The notes under the pieces: model-generated
Seen by the model: the letters and a program-made list of their open reading frames with translations, nothing else
Told to the model about the DNA's origin: nothing
Databases searched by the model: none
Made by a program: the position numbers and the translations under genes
NCBI GenBank assembly: GCA_009777685.1
Contig: WRLJ01000060.1
Coordinates: 1-8,604, forward strand
Reading direction: 5' to 3'
Source of the DNA: Oscillospiraceae bacterium
GTDB taxonomy: Bacteria; Bacillota; Clostridia; Oscillospirales; UBA929
Length of the DNA stretch: 8,604 nucleotides
Shown here: in pieces, positions 1-4,995 of the stretch
Layout: each line of letters opens with the position of its first letter
Position numbering within the stretch: position 1 is the first letter of the stretch

Positions 1-273
1 GGAACCGGCCACCGCGCCGCCGCCCAGTACGCGGTCCAGCTCGGACAGGCCTGTCGGCACGCGCGCCTCCCCCGCTACGGCGATATCGCGGATGGAGACG
101 ATCCGCGCGGGCCGCACAGGCGCGGCTCCGCGGCCCGAGACCGGACCTTCAGCGGCGACGGGGGCTTCCGTGAAGGTATTCCACGCGCCGCAGGACGGAC
201 ATTTGCCCAGCCACTTGGCGTTTTCATGGCCGCAATCGGAGCAAAAAAAACTAGTTGTTCGTTTGGTTTTCAG
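1..273 (-). CDS. radA: DNA repair protein RadA (Sms), N-terminal part, runs off the left edge
   Basis: RadA is a RecA-like ATPase that helps process recombination intermediates and branch migration in the cytoplasm. The 91 visible codons show its hallmark N-terminal zinc finger: C11-x2-C14 and C25-x2-C28 around KWLGKCPSCGAWNTF. After a linker comes the stretch TGLSELDRVLGGG at about residues 74-86, which precedes the ATP-binding loop. The window ends just before Walker A. The frame is closed upstream by a stop at 280-282, and between that stop and the first cysteine there is no ATG, GTG or TTG. The only near-start is CTG at 271-273, which gives an N-terminus (KTKRTTSFFCSDC) of normal RadA form. 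It overlaps the end of cwlD by 23 bases. Automated callers would probably choose GTG at codon 53 and lose the zinc finger. The family call is very secure; the start is inferred. Confidence 0.93.
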   Translation of the reverse strand, partial: MKTKRTTSFFCSDCGHENAKWLGKCPSCGAWNTFTEAPVAAEGPVSGRGAAPVRPARIVSIRDIAVAGEARVPTGLSELDRVLGGGAVAGS

Positions 274-997
274 TCGAAATCACCCAATCTGTCACGGTTA
301 TTGACATGACCATAGCCAATTTTGTCTGATATATCGGATCGCGCAAAAGGGCTTCCTCCGCGGTGTTGGACAGGAAACCGCACTCGACGAGAATCGCCGG
401 GCAGCGCGCCTCGTTCATCAGCAGGGTATCCACCGGCCCGGGCTGGCGGCGATTGTCCGGGTCGATACAGGCGCGCAGAGCGTTCTGCATGGTTTGGGCC
501 AGCGCCTTGCTTTCCGTCCGGCCGTTATAAAACACCTGCGCTCCCGAGTAACGGGGGTCGGAAAACATATTTTGATGGATCGACAGCAATACCGCGCCGT
601 CGGTGCTATTGACCCGCGCCGCGCGGTTGCGCAGATCCGCGTTTTTTTTCTGCCGGATCGTCCCCTGCTCCCCGTCGTGCAGGGATATGTCCTCCCTGCG
701 CGTCATCACGGACGGCATCCCCAGAAAGCGCAGGAACAGCTCCGTTTTCAGCGCGATTTCCAGATTATACGCGCTCTCCGACCGCCCGCCGGGTGAAACG
801 GCTCCGCCGTCCAGGCCGCCGTGCCCGGCGTCCACAACGATGGTGCGGAGCGGCGGCGGGGCCGCGGCCGAATCCACGGCCAGAAATTCATACGCGCGGC
901 CGCTGTCCCGGCCATCCCGCAGGATGTACCCGAAGCAAGCCGCCGCCGCCAGTATGATCAGCGTGACCCACGCTCCCCGCCGCACGCGCTTTCTCAC
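251..997 (-). CDS. cwlD: N-acetylmuramoyl-L-alanine amidase, CwlD type (Amidase_3)
   Basis: This zinc amidase cleaves the bond between muramic acid and L-alanine. In spore formers CwlD works with PdaA to make muramic-delta-lactam in spore cortex, the mark recognised by germination lytic enzymes. The 248-residue protein has a basic N-terminus and a single membrane anchor (about residues 9-26), then a short linker and one Amidase_3 domain. The zinc ligands are visible: H59 in VDAGHGG, E74 in ESAYN and H141 in LSIHQN. The catalytic glutamate is E205 in LVECGFLSN. The length is close to that of Bacillus CwlD, and there are no added SH3 or SPOR domains. The start is GTG at 995-997, with a long purine-rich ribosome site (1003-1014) 5 bases upstream. 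The gene follows a membrane protein gene by 48 bases and overlaps radA at its end. Another membrane-anchored amidase role is possible but less likely. Confidence 0.88.
   Translation of the reverse strand: MRKRVRRGAWVTLIILAAAACFGYILRDGRDSGRAYEFLAVDSAAAPPPLRTIVVDAGHGGLDGGAVSPGGRSESAYNLEIALKTELFLRFLGMPSVMTRREDISLHDGEQGTIRQKKNADLRNRAARVNSTDGAVLLSIHQNMFSDPRYSGAQVFYNGRTESKALAQTMQNALRACIDPDNRRQPGPVDTLLMNEARCPAILVECGFLSNTAEEALLRDPIYQTKLAMVMSITVTDWVISTENQTNN
271..284 (-). promoter_or_regulatory. Shine-Dalgarno and CTG start of radA
   Basis: On the minus strand GGTGAT (279-284) matches the GGTGAT part of the complement of the 16S rRNA tail. It is followed by a 5-base gap and CTG at 271-273. It lies inside the last codons of cwlD, so radA would be translationally coupled to cwlD. 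The match supports initiation at CTG, but a sequencing error in the nearby run of eight A (243-250) is the competing explanation. Confidence 0.5.
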
Positions 998-1019
998 CGG
1001 AACCCCTCCCCTCCGTCCT

Positions 1020-1048
1020 CATATATGAGCGGTAGGGGCCGGATATTA
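1020..1048 (-). promoter_or_regulatory. Candidate sigma-E-type sporulation promoter for cwlD
   Basis: Read on the minus strand, TAATATC (1042-1048) is followed by exactly 14 bases and CATATATG (1020-1027). The Bacillus sigma-E consensus is KMATATT, 14 bases, CATACAMT, so 6 of 7 and 6 of 8 positions agree. In Bacillus subtilis cwlD is known to be transcribed in the mother cell. Against it, the -35 element overlaps the stop codon of the upstream gene, and the predicted leader is only about 16 bases, placing the ribosome site at the very 5' end. The -10 is also part of a 12-base perfect palindrome (1018-1029). Confidence 0.42.
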
Positions 1049-1696
1049 CCGGAATTTCATTCCTTTTTTCCGTTTCCGTTCCTTCTGCGGGTCGATATAG
1101 ATCAGCTTGCGGCGCAGGCTGATGTCCTTGAATCCGTTGCGGAAGCCGAAATGCACGAGCAGAGGCGTTACCGGCAGGAACAGGACGTACAGCGCGTCGG
1201 GCAAATCGAACAGCCATCCGTAGATGGAGTGGGACAGCTCAAACCACGGGCGTATGCTGACGCCCAGCAGGAGGCATATCCAAAACGCCAGCAGCATGAC
1301 CGTCGGCGGAGCCTGCGCGTATGAGCCGGCGATCAGGCCGCGCCAGTCGTTTTGCGGGGCGTAGCCGCATTTGACCACATTGCGGTCGCGCAGCCCGTAC
1401 CGCCAGCCGATGTTATAGACGGAGGCCGCATACAGCGCAAAGGCAAGCAGCGACGACCACACCCGGTAAACCGTGAGGTCAATATCCTCCTCCGCCGGAG
1501 CCGGGAAGGCCTCCCCGGTTTCAGCATACCCCTCGGAATCAGGCGGCGGCTGCGGCGGGGTTTCCAGGATGGAGGCGGCCAGGAGCATCAGAACAAAGCC
1601 CAGTGAGATGTAACCCAGATAGGTCAGGATAAGGCTGACCACAATGCCTCTCATGGGGTTGTCCAGCCGGTTTACGGGGGGACGGGTCTGTTTCAT
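1046..1696 (-). CDS. Four-span membrane protein of unknown function
   Basis: I do not recognise this 216-residue protein. Hydrophobic segments at about residues 17-42, 79-98, 130-147 and 163-183 suggest four membrane spans. Between the first two is a proline- and acid-rich stretch (about 45-74), probably an exposed loop. A conserved-looking segment follows the second span (YNIGWRYGLRDRN, about 94-106). The C-terminus is strongly basic (RRKLIYIDPQKERKRKKG), which fits a cytoplasmic tail. The ATG at 1694-1696 lies only 4 bases after the stop of the FGGY kinase gene and has no clear ribosome site, so translation is probably coupled to the kinase. The frame stays open further upstream to 1783, but that extension overlaps the kinase coding region. 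A second in-frame ATG at residue 15 is an alternative start. No transporter or enzyme signature is visible. Confidence 0.78.
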   Translation of the reverse strand: MKQTRPPVNRLDNPMRGIVVSLILTYLGYISLGFVLMLLAASILETPPQPPPDSEGYAETGEAFPAPAEEDIDLTVYRVWSSLLAFALYAASVYNIGWRYGLRDRNVVKCGYAPQNDWRGLIAGSYAQAPPTVMLLAFWICLLLGVSIRPWFELSHSIYGWLFDLPDALYVLFLPVTPLLVHFGFRNGFKDISLRRKLIYIDPQKERKRKKGMKFR

Positions 1697-1700
1697 GCGG

Positions 1701-3287
1701 TTAACGGATGTGTTCCGCCGCGGAACGCGCGAGGGGCAGACCGTTTTTGAAGCGCTCCATGTAGGCGGAAAAGCTGCGTACATCCTTGGGGTCCGGAGAC
1801 AGGCATTTGGAGGAGATATTCGCGAAAACGCGCTGACTCAGAAAGTCTTCCAGCGTCTCTCCCGCGATTTTTTGCGAGTGATAGGCGGCCAGCAGCGCGG
1901 CGCCCCAGGCGTCCCCCGGCGCCGTGGACAAAATGGTAACCGGGAGGTTCAGCGCCGTCGCCGACAAACGCTGCCCGGTCTCCCCCGTCTTGAACAGGCC
2001 GCCGTGGCCTGTCATGCGATCCACCCGCACCTGCCCGGCGGCGAGGGCGTCCATGCCGAGGCGCAGCGTGGCGACGGTGGAATAGAGAATCGTGCGCGCA
2101 AAGGCGGGCAAGGTTAGGCGGCTGTCCGGCAAGCGGGCCAGCAGAGGCCGGCCCCGGTTTACGCCGGTCATCGGTTCGCCGGAGACGTAGTTGTACGAAA
2201 GCAGGCCGCCGTCGTCCGCGCCGTCCTCCAGCGCTTTTTGGTAAAATGCGTTGTACAGCGCGGCAGGGCTTACCGTCGCGCCCGTGATCTCAATGACCTC
2301 ATGGAACAGGCTGATCCAGGCGTCCAAATCGGCCGTGCAGTTGTTGCAGTGGATCACCGCCGCCGGCTTGCCGTCCGGCGTCGCCACGATGTCGATTTCG
2401 GGGCGGGACACGGACAGCGGGCGTTCCAGCACGACCGACGCGTAGAGGGACGTGCCCGCGGACAGGTTCCCCATGCGCTCGGCGACGCTGTTGGCGGCGA
2501 CCATGCCGGTTCCCAGATCGCCCTCCGGCGGACAGAACGGGATACCCGGCTGGAGGTTGCCCTTCAGGTCAAGCAGACGCGCGCCCTCCGGCGTGAGGGA
2601 GCCGGCGGCCTCGCCCGCGGTCAGGACGCGCGGCAGCAGGTCGGACAGCTTCCAGTCCATATTATGCGGCGCGACCAGCGCGTCAAAGGTCTCCAGCATC
2701 TTCGCGTCATAGGTCTGCCCGTCCACGGGGAACATGCCCGACGCATCGCATATCCCCAGGACGCTGTGACCCGTCAGGCGCTCATGGACATAGCCCGCCA
2801 GCGTGTTCAGCCGCGCGAGCTCATAGATATGCGTCTCCCCGTTCAGGATCGCCTGATACAGGTGCGTAACGCTCCAGCGCTGGGGGATATTGAGTCCGAA
2901 GGCTTCCGAGAGGCGTCCGGCGGCCTCCTCCGTGTTTGTGTTGCGCCATGTCCGGAACGGCGTGAGACGGTGTCCGTCCCGATTGCACGGAAGATAGCCG
3001 TTCATGGTCGCGGACACGCCGATGCATCCGGTCGTGGTGAGCGGCAGGCCGTACCGTGACAGCACATCGGTACACAGCCGCGCGAAGCAAACCTCCAAAT
3101 CGGCCCACATATCGTCAAGATCGTAAATCCAGACGCCGTCTTCCAGCCTGCTTTCCCAGCTTTGCGCGCCCGAAGCGATGACGTTGTAATCCAAATCAAT
3201 CAGTGTCGCGCTGATTTTCGAGGAACCCAATTTAATCCCGAGATAGGTGTGCCCTTCCTGGATGGCTCTGCCGGCTTCATAATCCAT
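1701..3287 (-). CDS. FGGY-family carbohydrate kinase (xylulokinase/ribulokinase-like), sugar unknown
   Basis: This 528-residue protein is a cytoplasmic sugar kinase of the FGGY fold, which uses ATP to phosphorylate a keto-sugar or polyol. The N-terminal domain opens with a phosphate loop-like YLGIKLGSSK (15-24) and carries RTWRN (112-116) and DASGMFP (181-187). The likely catalytic base is D257 in PPEGDLGTG. The C-terminal domain has SAGTS (276-280), GHGGLFKTG (427-435) and GDAWGAALLAAY (458-469), the usual ATP-binding elements. Length is normal and the gene looks intact. K19 sits where most FGGY kinases have the Asp of the D-x-G-T loop. ATG at 3285-3287 is chosen because AAAGGCGGAG (3292-3301) precedes it by 4 bases; an upstream in-frame ATG at 3380 would start before the promoter. 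No sugar isomerase, aldolase or transporter gene adjoins it, so the substrate cannot be named. It leads a cluster with a membrane protein, cwlD and radA. Confidence 0.87.
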   Translation of the reverse strand: MDYEAGRAIQEGHTYLGIKLGSSKISATLIDLDYNVIASGAQSWESRLEDGVWIYDLDDMWADLEVCFARLCTDVLSRYGLPLTTTGCIGVSATMNGYLPCNRDGHRLTPFRTWRNTNTEEAAGRLSEAFGLNIPQRWSVTHLYQAILNGETHIYELARLNTLAGYVHERLTGHSVLGICDASGMFPVDGQTYDAKMLETFDALVAPHNMDWKLSDLLPRVLTAGEAAGSLTPEGARLLDLKGNLQPGIPFCPPEGDLGTGMVAANSVAERMGNLSAGTSLYASVVLERPLSVSRPEIDIVATPDGKPAAVIHCNNCTADLDAWISLFHEVIEITGATVSPAALYNAFYQKALEDGADDGGLLSYNYVSGEPMTGVNRGRPLLARLPDSRLTLPAFARTILYSTVATLRLGMDALAAGQVRVDRMTGHGGLFKTGETGQRLSATALNLPVTILSTAPGDAWGAALLAAYHSQKIAGETLEDFLSQRVFANISSKCLSPDPKDVRSFSAYMERFKNGLPLARSAAEHIR

Positions 3288-3326
3288 AACGCTCCGCCTT
3301 TCTTGCCGTGATATTTCATTATGGGT

Positions 3327-3355
3327 ATTGTATACGTTCGCGGCCCGTATTACAA
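3327..3355 (-). promoter_or_regulatory. Sigma-A-type promoter of the FGGY kinase cluster
   Basis: On the minus strand TTGTAA (3350-3355; 4 of 6 to TTGACA) is followed by 17 bases and TACAAT (3327-3332; 5 of 6 to TATAAT). It lies 40 bases upstream of the kinase start codon, in the AT-richer gap between the M14 peptidase gene and the kinase. Transcription would begin around 3320, leaving a leader of about 30 bases. Confidence 0.62.
3329..3354 (-). promoter_or_regulatory. Imperfect dyad inside the kinase promoter, possible operator
   Basis: TGTAATACG (3346-3354) and CGTATACA (3329-3336) form inverted arms, with one extra A in the first arm and nine bases between them. The dyad covers the -35 to -10 region, a typical place for a LacI/GntR-type repressor of a sugar kinase. 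No regulator gene is visible in the window, so this is only a structural suggestion. Confidence 0.3.
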
Positions 3356-3389
3356 GACTTTTTTTAGGCGGCGGCCGCAAAGCGTTTGC

Positions 3390-4664
3390 CTACAGCAGGG
3401 CCGGCAGTGTTAATATCCCGATATTGTCCCGGAAAATCCGCCCGAACTGCGACACCGGCAGCGGGCTTATGCCCAGCCCGCACTCAATGGTATAGCCCGG
3501 GCGGTTGTATTCCTGTATAAACCAGTCCTTGTAGCCGGCATGGCCGGAGGCGAACGGAGTGTCCTCGTAGGCATACCCGCTGACCCGGGACAGCAGCCGC
3601 ACAATCTCTTCGGACCTCGGGGGCAGGAAGTTCAGATAACGCCAGTAGATGACCTCGCCCTGCGTATGGTAGGACAGCGTCAGCGAAAAATCCCGCGACC
3701 GGGTGAAGGCCGCCATCGCCTGGCTCTCCGGCTCGGACAGCGGCCTCTCCCCGACAAAGTCCCTCGGCCCCGGCAGGACGTAGCCCTGCGCGAACTTGAT
3801 CTCGCGGGCGGTTTCCCATGTGGCGGGGTAGTTGACGTTGAGGTCTACGCCGCGGATGTTGGCCTTCCAGCCGGACGGGAACGGGAGACGCAGGTAATTC
3901 ATCGCCCGCGCCGTTTCGTATACCGCGCTGCCCGGCGCGATTGCGCCCGTGACCAAGTCAACGCCGTCGGGGTTGACCATCGGAACGAGGTATATCGTGG
4001 TTTTCGCGTACATCTCCGCCGCCACGGGAGACAGCATCGTCAGGTCGAGGCCGGCGCGCGAGGCCGCGTACAGCTCGGCAAAGCGCATCAGGACCGGCGT
4101 GGTGATCCATTCGTTGGCGTGGTGGGAGGCGTTGTACAGGACCTCGTTGCGCCCCTCCCCGATCGCCAGGGTGTGGAGCGTCTTGCCCAGGACGCTGGAG
4201 CCGATGCCGGAAACGCGGATAAACGGATACCGCGCCGCCAGCCCCTCCACGCAGAAAGCGAGCAGGTGCGAGGTAAAGCGGATGCCGGACGGAACGACGT
4301 CAAACGGGAGCGGCACGGTGATGGGCGTCCCGATTTGCAGGTTTTCCGCCGCCGCGCCGGGGTTTGCGGTTTGGATCGCCCGGACCGTGGTATCGTAGCG
4401 CCGCGCCAGCGCGAACAGCGTGTCGCCCGCCTGCACGGTGTGCCGGATATACCCGGTCAGCCACGGATGCAGGGCGTTCCACGTCAGAGGGCCGGCGACG
4501 CCGTCACTCGCCAGACCGTGGCGGCTCTGAAAATCCATGACCGCCCGCTCCGTGACCGCGCCGAACACCCCGTCCGCCGCGCCTTGAAAGGCCCCCGCGC
4601 GCCGCAGCGCGGTTTGCAGCAGCTCCACATCCGGGCCTCTTGACCCTACGCGCAGGACTTCCAT
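3390..4664 (-). CDS. Peptidase M14 murein endopeptidase with PG-binding and LysM domains (gamma-D-Glu-diaminopimelate endopeptidase type)
   Basis: This zinc carboxypeptidase-fold enzyme is likely to cut the gamma-D-glutamyl-diaminopimelate bond of peptidoglycan stem peptides. The 424 residues fall into three domains. First is a PG_binding_1 domain (about 4-66, with LQTAL and DGVFGAVTERAVMDFQ). Next is one LysM domain (about 73-118, HTVQAGDTLFALARRY and ANPG..ENLQIGTPITVP). Last is a peptidase M14 domain (about 128-418). The zinc ligands are H182 and E185 (HHANEW) and H333 (SYHTQGE), and the catalytic glutamate is E394 (YTIECG). The position of the carboxylate-binding Arg of true carboxypeptidases is V277 (DLNVNYP), which favours an endopeptidase. 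No signal peptide is visible from the chosen ATG (4662-4664), which has AAGGGGG (4673-4679) 8 bases upstream. This matches cytosolic spore endopeptidase I of Lysinibacillus. It is transcribed separately from the operon upstream, after the terminator at 4742-4785. Confidence 0.88.
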   Translation of the reverse strand: MEVLRVGSRGPDVELLQTALRRAGAFQGAADGVFGAVTERAVMDFQSRHGLASDGVAGPLTWNALHPWLTGYIRHTVQAGDTLFALARRYDTTVRAIQTANPGAAAENLQIGTPITVPLPFDVVPSGIRFTSHLLAFCVEGLAARYPFIRVSGIGSSVLGKTLHTLAIGEGRNEVLYNASHHANEWITTPVLMRFAELYAASRAGLDLTMLSPVAAEMYAKTTIYLVPMVNPDGVDLVTGAIAPGSAVYETARAMNYLRLPFPSGWKANIRGVDLNVNYPATWETAREIKFAQGYVLPGPRDFVGERPLSEPESQAMAAFTRSRDFSLTLSYHTQGEVIYWRYLNFLPPRSEEIVRLLSRVSGYAYEDTPFASGHAGYKDWFIQEYNRPGYTIECGLGISPLPVSQFGRIFRDNIGILTLPALL

Positions 4665-4741
4665 CCCTATCGCCCCCTTATGCTTACACGATATGCGGGG
4701 CGCGGAAGGATGTGATACGGGGAGAATGGAACAAAGCGTGA

Positions 4742-4785
4742 AAAAAGCGGGGAAACAGCCGAAAACGGCCATTCCCCCGCTTTTT
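4742..4785 (-). terminator. Rho-independent terminator closing the opp operon
   Basis: Arms AAAAAGCGGGGAA (4742-4754) and the matching TTCCCCCGCTTTTT (4772-4785, one extra C) form a long stem. An inner GCCG/CGGC stem (4758-4761 and 4766-4769) closes on an AAAA loop. T runs lie on both sides, so it could work in both directions. It starts 10 bases after the stop of the 66-residue protein gene on the minus strand and lies upstream of the M14 peptidase gene. Confidence 0.9.
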
Positions 4786-4794
4786 CATCACAGG

Positions 4795-4995
4795 CTATCG
4801 CAAAAACAGAATCCAGAACAGGCCGTAAATGACGACCGTTGCAATCAGCAGGACCGGGAGAAAGGTGATCAGCGCCGCAATGACCATCGCCAGGAAATCA
4901 CCCTTTTCCAGCTCGACGTTTTGATAATGCTCGTCAAGCTCCTCCTGGGTCTTTTTCCGCTCAAATACACGTCTCAGCCGGTTAAAGGGATTCAT
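4795..4995 (-). CDS. Small single-span membrane protein at the end of the opp operon
   Basis: I do not recognise a named family. The 66-residue protein has a basic, amphipathic N-terminal half (NRLRRVFERKKTQEELDEHY, residues 5-24), then KGDFLAMVIAALITFLPVLL and further hydrophobic residues (about 34-64). This gives one long or hairpin-like membrane segment ending in a single Arg. The charge pattern predicts the N-terminus inside. Its ATG (4993-4995) overlaps the oppF stop as ATGA, with GGCGGAG just upstream inside oppF, so it is translated with the transporter. The frame stays open upstream to 5094, but that part duplicates oppF coding sequence. A transcription terminator follows 10 bases after its stop. 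Position and coupling suggest an accessory subunit or assembly factor of the ABC transporter, but nothing in the sequence proves a role. Confidence 0.8.
   Translation of the reverse strand: MNPFNRLRRVFERKKTQEELDEHYQNVELEKGDFLAMVIAALITFLPVLLIATVVIYGLFWILFLR

Noticed and set aside
1697..1783. N-terminal extension of the four-span membrane protein
   Set aside because: It overlaps the end of the kinase gene by over 80 bases and is Arg/Pro-rich without a ribosome site. ATG at 1694-1696, just after the kinase stop, is simpler.
2238..3059. 273-codon open frame on the plus strand
   Set aside because: It is antisense to the FGGY kinase and is a GC-driven shadow.
3366..3392. Short inverted repeats (GCAAA-CGC-TTTGC and a GCGGCCGC palindrome) after the M14 gene, considered as a terminator
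   Set aside because: The stem is only five pairs, and on the minus strand the following run is A rather than T, so it is not a convincing terminator.
3540..4643. 367-codon open frame on the plus strand
   Set aside because: It lies wholly antisense to the M14 peptidase, whose zinc motifs and domains are clear. Its Arg/Gly-rich translation is typical of GC-rich shadow frames and has no recognisable domain.
4681..4740. Possible sporulation promoter (GTATC, 18 bases, CATATCG) upstream of the M14 gene
   Set aside because: The match to sigma-G is partial in both elements and the spacing does not fit sigma-E. The promoter of this gene remains unidentified.
4665..4772. N-terminal extension of the M14 peptidase with a hydrophobic, signal-like stretch
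   Set aside because: The extension would begin inside the terminator hairpin and lacks a ribosome site. The ATG at 4662-4664 has a good AAGGGGG and starts right at the PG-binding domain.
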